64,000 nucleotides of DNA from Microbacterium sp. BH-3-3-3 (GTDB lineage Bacteria > Actinomycetota > Actinomycetes > Actinomycetales > Microbacteriaceae): the NCBI RefSeq assembly GCF_001792815.1, contig NZ_CP017674.1, positions 2,542,001-2,606,000 of the forward strand, read 5' to 3'. The notes beneath the pieces are model-generated. The model was not told the DNA's origin. It worked only from the letters and a program-made list of their open reading frames with translations, and ran no database searches. This document shows positions 39,260 to 47,541 of the stretch, piece by piece (within the stretch, counting starts at the first letter, position 1; each line of letters starts with the position of its first letter). The translations under genes were made by a program, and so were the position numbers.

Positions 39260-39492
39260 GATGACCACGCCCGCCCGGCGCCGGGTCCGTCCATGATCGC
39301 GTCCGACGCCCGTCGGCCGATCTCGCCGCGGGTGCGCGCGGGGGACGGATGCCACGGTGCCGGGCGGGAGGGCGCCTCTTCCGCCCGGCGGGGGGCGGCG
39401 TCGGCCCCCGCCGTCTCGGCGCTGGTCGGCGGTGACCGCCGGATAGGGTGGCTCGTCGGACCCGCCACTCGCCCACACCCCGGAGGTGCCTC

Positions 39493-40473
39493 GTGACCAC
39501 GATGCGCGACGTCGCCCTGCGCGCCGGTGTGAGCACCAAGACGGTGTCGCGCGTCTTCAACGACGACCCCCACGTACTGCCCGACACCCGCGCGCTGGTG
39601 GAGGCGGCCATGCGCGACCTCAACTACGTGCCCAACGCCCTGGCCACGACGTTCCGCGCCGGTCGCGCCTCGGTCATCGGCGTCGCGGTGCCCGACGTCG
39701 TCGACCCGTTCTTCGCGGCCATCGCGCGCTCCGTCGAGGACACCGCGCGCCGCCACGGTCTGTCGACCCTCGTCACGAGCCTCGGCGAGGATCCCGACGA
39801 CGAACGCCCCGCGCTCGAGTCCCTGCTCGGCCGCCAGCTGACCGGGCTGGTCATCGCGCCCGTCGGCACCGACCACTCGTGGCTCGAGCGCTGGCGCGGT
39901 CACACGCCCATCGTCTTCGTCGACCGTGCCCCCGTGGGTCTTCTCACCGACACCTTCACCGAGAACGACGAGGCCGGCGCTCACCTCGCCACCAGCCACC
40001 TGCTCTCGCACGGGCACCGCCGCATCGCGTACGTCGGCGACATGGTGCACCTGTCCACCGAGACCAAGCGCGTCGAGGGCTGGCGCCGGGCGCTGCGCGA
40101 CGCCGGCGTCGAGATCGACGAGCAGCTCGTGGCCTCTCAGGTCTCCGACCGCGAGTCCGCGGCATCCGCCCTCGCACGGCTCCGCGATCTGGCGGAGCCG
40201 CCGACGGCGCTGTTCTCGGCCAACGCCCGTTCCTCGATGGCGCTCGCGCACGTGCTGCGCGGGGCGCCGATGCCCTTCGTCGGCTTCGGCGACTTCCCGA
40301 TGGCCGACACCCTGACCCCGGCCGTCACCGTGATCGACCAGGATCCGCGCCGCATCGGAGCGCTCGCCGCGGAGCGCGTCTTCGCGCGCCTGCGGCCCGA
40401 CGCCGGCCTCGGCCTCGACGAGCTCACGGTGATCGACGTGTCGCTGGTCGAGCGGGAGTCCTGCCGCCTCTGA
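39493..40473 (+). CDS. LacI-family transcriptional regulator
   Basis: 326 aa, GTG 39493 with GGAGG 6 bases upstream. HTH: MRDVALRAGVSTKTVSRVFNDD; ligand domain contains GHRRIAYVGDMVHL and PFVGFGDFPMADTLTP. A possible -10 TAGGGT is at 39444-39449. Third gene after FGGY kinase 2 and the aldolase; it is the best candidate to bind TGACACCGGTGTCA-type sites at 36880, 36947 and in the 51.3-kb divergent promoter, which would make it a regulator of two separate operons. Confidence 0.88.
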   Translation: MTTMRDVALRAGVSTKTVSRVFNDDPHVLPDTRALVEAAMRDLNYVPNALATTFRAGRASVIGVAVPDVVDPFFAAIARSVEDTARRHGLSTLVTSLGEDPDDERPALESLLGRQLTGLVIAPVGTDHSWLERWRGHTPIVFVDRAPVGLLTDTFTENDEAGAHLATSHLLSHGHRRIAYVGDMVHLSTETKRVEGWRRALRDAGVEIDEQLVASQVSDRESAASALARLRDLAEPPTALFSANARSSMALAHVLRGAPMPFVGFGDFPMADTLTPAVTVIDQDPRRIGALAAERVFARLRPDAGLGLDELTVIDVSLVERESCRL

Positions 40474-40515
40474 CCCGCGCGCCGCTGCCGGCCACGCTGC
40501 CCCGCGGCCGGTGAT

Positions 40516-40588
40516 GGGCGGAGGGCGTGGGGCGAGGGGAGGGCCCTCGTGGGTGGTGCGTCCTCCGTTCGTCCCTGCTCCTCCGCCC
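40516..40588. repeat. 73-bp imperfect inverted repeat, copy E1
   Basis: The arms GGGCGGAGGGCGTGGGGCGA... and ...TCGTCCCTGCTCCTCCGCCC match in about 20 of 27 positions. It is 43 bp after the LacI stop and may terminate that operon. A related element with GCTCGTCCCTGGCCCTCCGC is at 53541. Confidence 0.55.
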
Positions 40589-40706
40589 GCCACACGACAC
40601 CGCACGACGCACATCGCCGCGGCCGAGGCAAGAGGCCGCCGATGATCAGGTGCCGTGGGTAGAACGAAGGGGACCAGCCGCCACCGCTCCCGAGAAGAGG
40701 GCTCCG

Positions 40707-40769
40707 ATGACGACCTCCGCGACCACCGCGCGCCACCCCGACACCGCGACGGGGGTGGCGACGGCATGA
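40707..40769 (+). CDS. 20-codon leader ORF coupled to the GH13 gene (tentative)
   Basis: ATG 40707 has AAGAGG 6 bases upstream, a better ribosome site than the GH13 gene itself has. The peptide is Thr/Ala-rich (MTTSATTARHPDTATGVATA) and its TGA overlaps the GH13 ATG (ATGA). It may serve to load ribosomes by translational coupling; no peptide function is implied. Confidence 0.4.
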   Translation: MTTSATTARHPDTATGVATA

Positions 40770-42424
40770 GACTCACCGACACCAGCGACCTGTGGTGGAA
40801 GACCGCCGTCTTCTACAACCTCGACGTCAAGACCTACCTGGATGCCGATGACGACGGCATCGGAGATCTTCGGGGCCTCGCGCAGCGCCTGGACCACTTG
40901 GCCGAGCTCGGGGTCACGTGTCTGTGGCTCGCGCCGTTCTACCCCTCGCCACAGCGCGACAACGGGTACGACATCGAGGACTACTACGGCGTCGACCCCC
41001 GCTACGGCTCGCTGGGCGACATGGTGGAGGTGCTGCGGACCGCGCACGACCGGGGAATGCGCGTGATCGTCGACCTCGTGGTGAATCACACCTCCGACCA
41101 GCATCCCTGGTTCCAGCAGGCGCGGACCAGCCGCGACAACCGGTACCGCCACTTCTACCAGTGGCGCGATGACGTGCCCGCCGACGCCCCCGCGAGCATG
41201 TTCCCCGACGTCGAAGACGGCGTGTGGTTCTTCGACGAGACGGCGGGGCAGTACTACAAGCACTCGTTCTACCGGCACCAGCCCGATCTCGCGACCGACC
41301 ACCCCGAGGTGCGCGAAGAGATCGCGAAGGCCATCGGCTTCTGGCTCGAACTGGGCATCGACGGCTTCCGGGTGGACGCCGTGCCCCACCTCATCGACGG
41401 GCAGGAGGGACCCGAGCACGAGTTCCTGCGCGAGCTCCGCGGCTACGTCTCGCGCCGCAGCGGTCACGCCATGCTGCTCGGCGAGGTCAACCTGCCCTAC
41501 GACGAGCAGCTGCGCTTCTTCGGCGACGCCGACGGCGACGAGCTGACCATGCAGTTCGACTTCGTCGCCAATCAGCGGCTCTTCCTCTCGCTCGCCCGTC
41601 AGGATGCCGGTCCGCTCCGCGATGCGCTGCTCTCGCGGCCCGACATCGCCCGGGGCAATCAGTGGGGCAACTTCGTTCGCAACCACGACGAGCTCACCCT
41701 CGACCAGCTCACGGCCGCCGAGCGCGACGAGGTGTTCGAGGCGTTCGCACCGAACGCGGGTCAGCGCATCCACGGCCGCGGCATCACCCGCCGCCTGCCG
41801 TCGATGCTCGAGGGCGACCCTCGTCGCATCCGCATGGTCTACAGCCTGATCTTCTCGCTGCCGGGTGCGCCCGTGCTGTACTACGGCGAAGAGATCGGCA
41901 TGGGCGAGAACCCCGAGATCGAGGGCAGCCGCGCCGCCGTTCGCACGCCCATGCAGTGGACCGGCGTCGAAGACGCGGGCTTCTCGCACGCCGACGGCGA
42001 TGATCTCGTCGCGCAGGTGGTTCCCGGCGGCTTCGGCCCGCAGCACGTCAACGTCGCCCAGCAGCGTCACGACCCCGACTCGATGCTGAGGTTCGTCCAG
42101 AACCTGGTGCGCCACTACCGCGCTTCGCCCGAGATCGGGTGGGGGGAGCTGGGCATCCTGGATCAGCCGCACGCCTGCGTGCTGGCGCACTCGGTGACGA
42201 GCGAACTCGGCATGGTCGTCGCCGCGCACAACTTCGCCCCCGATGGACGCACTTTTCACCTCACTCTCGAGGGAGCGGATGCCGAGGGGTGGAGCGTGGT
42301 GAACCTGCTGAGCGACACCGAGGGTCCCGTGTCGCTGAAGGACGGGAGGTTCGAGGTCGCCCTCGAGGGCTACGGCCACAGCTGGTGGCGGGTCATCCGT
42401 CCGGGGGAGCGACGCATCGCCTGA
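40766..42424 (+). CDS. GH13 alpha-glucanotransferase/hydrolase, trehalose-synthase-like
   Basis: 552 aa. GH13 (beta/alpha)8 barrel: DGIGDLRGLAQRLDHLAELG, DLVVNHTSDQHPWFQ, GFRVDAVPHL (nucleophile Asp), LLGEVNLP (acid/base Glu) and FVRNHDELT (transition-state Asp). Closest by eye to maltose alpha-D-glucosyltransferase (TreS), which converts maltose to trehalose. No linked maltokinase or signal peptide, so cytoplasmic. The C-terminal beta domain is complete. It may equally be an intracellular alpha-glucosidase. Confidence 0.83.
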   Translation: MRLTDTSDLWWKTAVFYNLDVKTYLDADDDGIGDLRGLAQRLDHLAELGVTCLWLAPFYPSPQRDNGYDIEDYYGVDPRYGSLGDMVEVLRTAHDRGMRVIVDLVVNHTSDQHPWFQQARTSRDNRYRHFYQWRDDVPADAPASMFPDVEDGVWFFDETAGQYYKHSFYRHQPDLATDHPEVREEIAKAIGFWLELGIDGFRVDAVPHLIDGQEGPEHEFLRELRGYVSRRSGHAMLLGEVNLPYDEQLRFFGDADGDELTMQFDFVANQRLFLSLARQDAGPLRDALLSRPDIARGNQWGNFVRNHDELTLDQLTAAERDEVFEAFAPNAGQRIHGRGITRRLPSMLEGDPRRIRMVYSLIFSLPGAPVLYYGEEIGMGENPEIEGSRAAVRTPMQWTGVEDAGFSHADGDDLVAQVVPGGFGPQHVNVAQQRHDPDSMLRFVQNLVRHYRASPEIGWGELGILDQPHACVLAHSVTSELGMVVAAHNFAPDGRTFHLTLEGADAEGWSVVNLLSDTEGPVSLKDGRFEVALEGYGHSWWRVIRPGERRIA

Positions 42425-42445
42425 CCTTCACGCTGAGAGGGGAGA

Positions 42446-42480
42446 ACGGGCGCGGCGTCCCCCAATGCCGCCGCGCCCGT
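42446..42480 (+). terminator. Hairpin terminator after GH13 gene
   Basis: Perfect 12-bp arms ACGGGCGCGGCG / CGCCGCGCCCGT with an 11-nt loop, 21 bp past the stop codon. Confidence 0.8.
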
Positions 42481-42579
42481 AGGCGAGAAAAGCGGCAGCC
42501 CCGCGTCATCCGACGCACGCGGGCGGAACGAGCCGGGGGGCCGCACGCGATGTCTCGCATTCATCCAAGCACAGAGGAT

Positions 42580-42645
42580 CGTAAATAGCACTCCCGGCGT
42601 CGCGTAAATACGATCACCTCCCCCCGGGTGAGGGTCGTCTACGAT
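42580..42645 (+). promoter_or_regulatory. AT-rich promoter of the XRE operon with direct repeats
   Basis: Two direct repeats CGTAAATA (about 42580-42587 and 42603-42610), each near GATC, stand out in GC-rich DNA and may bind the XRE protein. TACGAT (42640-42645) is a good -10 box ending 7 nt before GTG 42653, so the message is probably leaderless. Confidence 0.5.
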
Positions 42646-42652
42646 CGAAGAC

Positions 42653-43297
42653 GTGGGTCGTGGCGCTGTCGGACCACCCTCTCGGTACTCCCGACGAGTG
42701 GTGGCGAATGTGGATCGCCTGCGGAAGGCGAAAGGGCTCACCGTGGGTGAGCTCATCAGTCGCGCCGGAATGACGAAGAGCTATTACCAGTCGAGGGCCG
42801 GTTTCTCGCTGCCGTACAACACCAACGACATCGAGTCGCTCGCCGCCGTCCTGGGCGTCGCCCCCGAAGAGCTCGCGAGCCCGGAGTCGGCTCCGCGCGT
42901 CGAGATGCGTGTTCCCGCCGGTGCCGTGAGCGAACGCGTGCGCCGACTCATCTCGAGCCAGGCCGCCACCGAGACCGAGCTCCTGGGGCACCTCGACGAT
43001 GCCGACCCGTCGGTCGCGGCCGGTGCCCGAGGCCTGCTCGACGCCACGACGAACACGGTCGTGGTCGACGAAGAGGTGCTGCGGCAGATCACGCAGTGGG
43101 CCGACGTGCCCGTCGAATACCTCACCGACCACACCGACGAGGCGCTCACCGACCGCACCGAGGCCGAACTCGAACTGCGCGAGGCGATGCGCGCGGCGGG
43201 GGCCGAGAGCATCCAGTTCCGCGCCCTCGGGCAGATGTCGCCCGACGCCCTGCGCGCCATCGCCCACTCGCTCCGCGGCAGGCCGCCGACACCATGA
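42653..43297 (+). CDS. XRE-type HTH regulator
   Basis: 214 aa from GTG 42653; GTG 42701 (VVANVDRLRKAKG) is possible. HTH about residues 19-72: RLRKAKGLTVGELISRAGMTKSYYQSR, then NDIESLAAVLGVAPEEL. The rest is acidic and helical (EYLTDHTDEALTDRTEAELELREAM), a possible partner-binding part. Next to an ImmA/IrrE protease and a membrane protein, a common actinobacterial three-gene set in which the protease is thought to inactivate the repressor. Confidence 0.82.
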   Translation: MGRGAVGPPSRYSRRVVANVDRLRKAKGLTVGELISRAGMTKSYYQSRAGFSLPYNTNDIESLAAVLGVAPEELASPESAPRVEMRVPAGAVSERVRRLISSQAATETELLGHLDDADPSVAAGARGLLDATTNTVVVDEEVLRQITQWADVPVEYLTDHTDEALTDRTEAELELREAMRAAGAESIQFRALGQMSPDALRAIAHSLRGRPPTP

Positions 43298-43319
43298 TCG
43301 ACCGCGAGGGGGACCGGCG

Positions 43320-43781
43320 ATGACGCAGGCCGACGAGACGCGCGCCCGGGTGCAGGCCCGGGTCGATCGCGCGCTCGCGCGCGCCGCGCTCGCGCCGGGG
43401 ATGACGTTCGCCGAGGTCGTCCGCGCCGTCGAAGCGGCCGTCGACATCCGTCTCACCGTCGTCGCGGAGTCCGACACCGCCACGTGGGGGACCCTGACGG
43501 GATTCCTCGCCTACTTCCCCGACCGGCGCGAGGGCACCATCCACGTGCGCGCCGCCGACGCACCGCTGTACAGCCAGTTCGCCGCGTCGCACGAGCTCGG
43601 CCACCTGCTCGACGACGCGCACTGCACGGGAGCGCTGCACGAGCGTTCCTCGGTGTCGCCCCACGCGAACCCCGCCCTCACCACGCCCGAGGTCGAGGCG
43701 GAGCTGGTGGCCGAGCACGTCGCTCACGCCATCGCGAAGCTCATGTACACCAGCCCCCGGGTCGCCGAGCTGTCGTGGTGA
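43320..43781 (+). CDS. ImmA/IrrE-type metallopeptidase
   Basis: 153 aa from ATG 43320. Zn-binding HELGH at residues 91-95 in SQFAASHELGHLLDDAHC, preceded by the usual beta-sheet YFPDRREGTIHVRAAD. ImmA of Bacillus ICEBs1 cleaves its cognate repressor and IrrE of Deinococcus cleaves DdrO, so this protease probably targets the XRE protein encoded 22 bp upstream. The stop overlaps the membrane-protein GTG. Confidence 0.85.
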   Translation: MTQADETRARVQARVDRALARAALAPGMTFAEVVRAVEAAVDIRLTVVAESDTATWGTLTGFLAYFPDRREGTIHVRAADAPLYSQFAASHELGHLLDDAHCTGALHERSSVSPHANPALTTPEVEAELVAEHVAHAIAKLMYTSPRVAELSW

Positions 43782-44701
43782 CCGTGCTGCTGATCGATGC
43801 GGCGCTGGTCGGACTCGTCCTCGTCGTGGTGGGGCGTGCGCGCGTCGCCTGGCGACAGCCCCGCGCCCGCATCGCCTGGCTCGCCGCGCTCGTCGGCGCG
43901 ATCGCCCTGCTGACGCAGGGGACGGTCATCCCGATCGAGGTGCTCGACGGGGCACTGGGCGGCACGAACATCCTCAAGCTCGTGCAGAACGTGCTCACCA
44001 TGGTGGCCCTGTGGCTCGGCATCCAGGCGGGAACGGCCCCGGCGACCGCGCGCATCCCCACCCTGCGGTGGCGCTTCCCCCTGCTGCTCGGGGCGCTGTT
44101 CGCGGTCGTGTTCTTCGTGGCGGTGCCCGATCGGGGCCCCTCGTCATTCCTGTTCCTCGAGACCGCGGCCGAGACCTCGACCGGAGCGTGGGCGTACGGC
44201 GTGCTGCACATGGGCGGGATCGCGCTCGTGGGCGTTCTTCTGCTGCGCTCAGCACGCGGTTCGCTGCCCGTGAGTCGGCTGCTGTTCCGCCTCGGGGCCG
44301 TCGCCATCGTGCTCGGCTGCCTCAGCGAGATCGTCGACCTCACCCTCACACGGTTCTTCACGGCGAACGCCGTGGTCAGCGCCCTGTTCGACCCGCTGTT
44401 CTACCTGGGCGTCGTGTCGTTCGTGGCGGGGATCTTCGTCGCGTCGCGCGCCGCGACCACGATCCGGCGTCGGGGCGCGTCGTTGCTCGAGCGTCTCGAG
44501 AACCTCGCTCGCGAGCGCGGTGCCACCGACCTCTCGGGCATCGCCCTCGACCCGGCGCTCGACACGCGGCTGTACGCCCTGCGCGTCGCCATCGAAGACG
44601 ACGCGATCGCGCGGTCCGTGCCCCTGACGCCCGCGCAGCGCGCGCTGCTCGACGACGTCGACGCCCACCTCACCCGCCGAACCCCGGGAGTCCGCGCATG
44701 A
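43778..44701 (+). CDS. Polytopic membrane protein in XRE-ImmA operon
   Basis: 307 aa, GTG overlapping the peptidase stop (GTGA). About seven hydrophobic helices up to residue 230 (first LLIDAALVGLVLVVVG), then a cytoplasmic tail of about 75 residues (LERLENLARERGATDLSG, AQRALLDDVDAHL). In organisation it resembles the MAB_1171c-type membrane proteins that accompany XRE/ImmA genes in mycobacteria and streptomycetes. It might sense a membrane signal and control the protease. This is inference; no transport motif is seen. Confidence 0.7.
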   Translation: MTVLLIDAALVGLVLVVVGRARVAWRQPRARIAWLAALVGAIALLTQGTVIPIEVLDGALGGTNILKLVQNVLTMVALWLGIQAGTAPATARIPTLRWRFPLLLGALFAVVFFVAVPDRGPSSFLFLETAAETSTGAWAYGVLHMGGIALVGVLLLRSARGSLPVSRLLFRLGAVAIVLGCLSEIVDLTLTRFFTANAVVSALFDPLFYLGVVSFVAGIFVASRAATTIRRRGASLLERLENLARERGATDLSGIALDPALDTRLYALRVAIEDDAIARSVPLTPAQRALLDDVDAHLTRRTPGVRA

Positions 44702-45924
44702 TCCGACCGCTCGTCATCGGCGCGGGTGTGGCCGCGGCCACGCTCGCCGTCGCGCACACGGCGCTCGCCGGCTACGTCGCACGGCGTCTGATCGCGCCGC
44801 GCGCCGCGAAGGTCTTCGAGCCCGTCACGATCGTCGGCGACACGGTGTCGGTGCCGGCGACCGACGACAGTCGACAGCCCGGCACCTACGGACTGCGCCT
44901 CGACGACGGAGCGCACCTGATGGTCGGCGACGTCATCCGCGTCGAGGGGGACCGCGTGGTCCGCTCGATCCTCACCCGCCCGGCGGGGCTCGGCGATGGC
45001 ACCGCCACAGCGGCATGGACCTCGCAGAACATCGGCGCGCCCGAAGACGTCGGCCCCACGCGTCACGTCGCGATTCCGCTGCGCCGAGGCGGAACCGCCG
45101 AGGCGTGGGAGATCGGCGACCCCGAGAACGCCGACGGCGGCTGGACCATCCACGTGCACGGGCTGCGCTCGAGTCGCCACGGCGCGCTCCGCTCGGCTCC
45201 GGCCTCGAACGACGCCGGATGGATGTCGCTCGTGGTGTCGTACGCCGGTGACGAGGAGGCCGCCCCCGCCGACGCCCTGCCCTCGACCCTCGGCACGCGC
45301 GAGTGGCGCGACGTCGACGACGCCATCGCCTACGCGGTCGAGCGGGGGGCCCGCGAAGTCGTGCTGGTCGCCTGGTCGATGGGGGCGACGATCGCGATGC
45401 TCGCGCTCGAAGAGTCCCGGCACCGCGCACGGATCACCGGCCTCGTGCTCGTCGCGCCCGCGTTGGATTGGACCCGCATCGTGCGCAGCGCCGTCGACGG
45501 CGCGCACCTGCCCCGCTCGATCGGCGCGTCGGCTCTGCGGGTGCTCGGCAGTCGTGCGGGCGCCAGCGCCCTGGGCCTGATCGAGGCCGTCGACGCCCGC
45601 GCCCTGAACTGGGTCGACGGCCCGCGCCCGGGGGCGGCCCTGCCGACGCTCATCGTGCACGGCCGCGCCGACCCGGTGGTGCCGTTCGCGGGTTCGGCGG
45701 CGTACGTGACTCGGCATCCCGAGGCCACCCTGGTGGCGTTCGACTCCTCGGGGCACTGCAACGAGGCGAACCAGCAACCCGAGCGATTCCACGACGCCAT
45801 CGCCGGCTTCCTACGCGAGGTCGCCCGCGCCGCCGCCGCGCGCGGAGAGGGCGGAGCCTCGAGCCCGCGCTCAGGCGTCGAGCACGACCTGGATCGCGCT
45901 GCGAGCGCCCCGCTCGGCGAGTGA
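44698..45924 (+). CDS. Alpha/beta hydrolase with N-terminal membrane anchor
   Basis: 408 aa, ATG overlapping the membrane-protein stop. N-terminal hydrophobic helix (VIGAGVAAATLAVAHTALAG) and no cleavage site, so an anchored protein. Hydrolase motifs: VVLVAWSMGATIAML (nucleophile Ser), VHGRADPVVPF (Asp) and DSSGHCNE (His). The last 18 codons overlap the 3' end of the converging mannitol-dehydrogenase gene. Substrate unknown; a lipid or cell-envelope ester is possible. Confidence 0.75.
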   Translation: MIRPLVIGAGVAAATLAVAHTALAGYVARRLIAPRAAKVFEPVTIVGDTVSVPATDDSRQPGTYGLRLDDGAHLMVGDVIRVEGDRVVRSILTRPAGLGDGTATAAWTSQNIGAPEDVGPTRHVAIPLRRGGTAEAWEIGDPENADGGWTIHVHGLRSSRHGALRSAPASNDAGWMSLVVSYAGDEEAAPADALPSTLGTREWRDVDDAIAYAVERGAREVVLVAWSMGATIAMLALEESRHRARITGLVLVAPALDWTRIVRSAVDGAHLPRSIGASALRVLGSRAGASALGLIEAVDARALNWVDGPRPGAALPTLIVHGRADPVVPFAGSAAYVTRHPEATLVAFDSSGHCNEANQQPERFHDAIAGFLREVARAAAARGEGGASSPRSGVEHDLDRAASAPLGE

Positions 45925-47334
45925 GGCCCGCGCCGCCAGGTACGCCTCGCGCAGTCGCGCGTTCCGGCCGAGGTCGCCGAACACGGGCGCGTAGTCGAGC
46001 AGGGCTGCGGGGTCATCGGCGATGACCGCCCGAAGCTCGTCGAGGCGACTGTCGACGGCCGGGGTCTCCTCGCCCCCTTCGGTGCGACCCTCGAGGAAGA
46101 CGCTCCAGCCCGCCAACACGAGCGCGGCGTGGTCGATGCGTCCGCCCGCGGCGAGTTGCTCGCGCACGACCGGCAGCAGGAACTTGGGCAGACGGTCCGA
46201 GCCGTCGACGACCTGACGCGCGAGGGTGTCGCGGATGGCCTCGCTGCCGAAGCGTTCGATGAGTTGGTCGCAGTAGGCATCGAGGTCGATGCCCGGCACC
46301 GGGCGCAGGGTCGGGATGGCCTCGGCGTGCATGTACCCCTGCAGGAACGCCACGAACAGCGGGTCGGTGCAGACCTCGTGCACGTACTCGGCTCCCGACA
46401 GGATGCCGAGGTAGCTCATCGCCTGGTGCGACGCGTTCAGCAGCCGCAGCTTCATCAGCTCGTACGGCTCGACGTCGGAGACCAGCTGCACCCCGACCTC
46501 GTCGAGGGGCGGTCGGCCCGACGAGAAGGAGTCCTCGAGCACCCACTGCTCGAACGACTCCGAGCGCACGGGCCAGAGGTCCCGGATGCCGAACTCCTCG
46601 GCGATCGCGTCACGGGTGGCGTCGGTGGTGACCGGGGTGATGCGGTCGACCATGGAGTTCGGGAACGACACGTTCTCGGCGATCCAGGCGGCGAGCTCGG
46701 GGTCGAGCCGTTCGGCGAAGCCCAGCAGCGCAGCACGGGCGACGTGGCCGTTGCCCTGGATGTTGTCGCACGACATCACCGTGAAGGCCGGGGTGCCGGC
46801 ATCCCGTCGGCGGCGTAGCCCCTCGGAGAGGAAGCCCATGACGCTGCGCGGGGCGTCGGTGCCCTCGAGGTCGGCGAGGGTGGCCTCGTCGCGCGGAGCG
46901 TAGGCGCCGGTCGCGTCGTCGATGCCGTAGCCGCCCTCGGTGATGGTCAGCGAGACGATGGCCGTGTCGGCGTCGGCGAGCTTGGCGACCACGGCCTCGG
47001 GGTCGTCGGGGGCGAAGAGGTACTGCGCGATCGAGCCGACCACGCGTGCGGTCGAGGTGCCGTCGGGAGCCTCGGTGACGAGCGTGTAGAGGGTGTCCTG
47101 CGCGCGCAGCGCATCGCGCATGGCGGCATCGAACGACAGCACGCCGACGCCGCAGAGGGCCCACTCGGTGTGCCCGGCCTCGAGCAGCCGGTCGAGGTAC
47201 ATCGCCTCGTGCGCGCGGTGGAAGCCGCCGACGCCGAAGTGCACGATCCGCGTGCGCACGGCCGCTCGGTCGTACGTCGGGACGGAGACGTTCGCCGCGA
47301 GGGAGGGGAGGGCGGCGGCGGTGAGATCGGTCAT
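45871..47334 (-). CDS. Mannitol dehydrogenase family polyol dehydrogenase
   Basis: 487 aa, the size of long-chain mannitol 2-dehydrogenases. N-terminal NAD site VHFGVGGFHRAHEAMYLD and the catalytic-helix motif ELMKLRLLNASHQAMSYLG. Acts on mannitol, arabitol, sorbitol or altronate/fructuronate relatives. Sits downstream of the second ABC cassette on the same strand, after a terminator, which suggests the transported substrate is a polyol oxidised to its ketose. Confidence 0.88.
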   Translation of the reverse strand: MTDLTAAALPSLAANVSVPTYDRAAVRTRIVHFGVGGFHRAHEAMYLDRLLEAGHTEWALCGVGVLSFDAAMRDALRAQDTLYTLVTEAPDGTSTARVVGSIAQYLFAPDDPEAVVAKLADADTAIVSLTITEGGYGIDDATGAYAPRDEATLADLEGTDAPRSVMGFLSEGLRRRRDAGTPAFTVMSCDNIQGNGHVARAALLGFAERLDPELAAWIAENVSFPNSMVDRITPVTTDATRDAIAEEFGIRDLWPVRSESFEQWVLEDSFSSGRPPLDEVGVQLVSDVEPYELMKLRLLNASHQAMSYLGILSGAEYVHEVCTDPLFVAFLQGYMHAEAIPTLRPVPGIDLDAYCDQLIERFGSEAIRDTLARQVVDGSDRLPKFLLPVVREQLAAGGRIDHAALVLAGWSVFLEGRTEGGEETPAVDSRLDELRAVIADDPAALLDYAPVFGDLGRNARLREAYLAARASLAERGARSAIQVVLDA

Positions 47335-47422
47335 GCGGGACTCCGTGGGTGCGGCGGTGGCAGGGGGCCCGAGCGTCGACGGGCTCGGGAGGGGTCTTTC
47401 GCGGCGGTGGCGCTTCGCGCCG

Positions 47423-47488
47423 CGCGTGAGTCGCCAGGATCTGTCGCCGGCGTGGTGTCCGAGGCGACGAAGTGTGGCGACTCACGCG
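47423..47488. repeat. 66-bp palindromic element, copy B2
   Basis: Same arms and spacing as B1. In inverse orientation it matches B1 in all but about 8 of 66 positions by eye. It follows the terminator of the second cassette, so it was carried along in the segmental duplication. Confidence 0.85.
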
Positions 47489-47493
47489 AAGGG

Positions 47494-47535
47494 GGATGCC
47501 GGGACCCCCACGCGGATGTGGGGGTCCCGGCATCC
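47494..47535 (-). terminator. Hairpin terminator after the lipoprotein gene (copy 2)
   Basis: Perfect 18-bp arms (47494-47511 and 47518-47535) with a 6-nt loop, 6 bp past the lipoprotein stop, in the same position as at copy 1. Confidence 0.85.
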
Positions 47536-47541
47536 GGGGTG

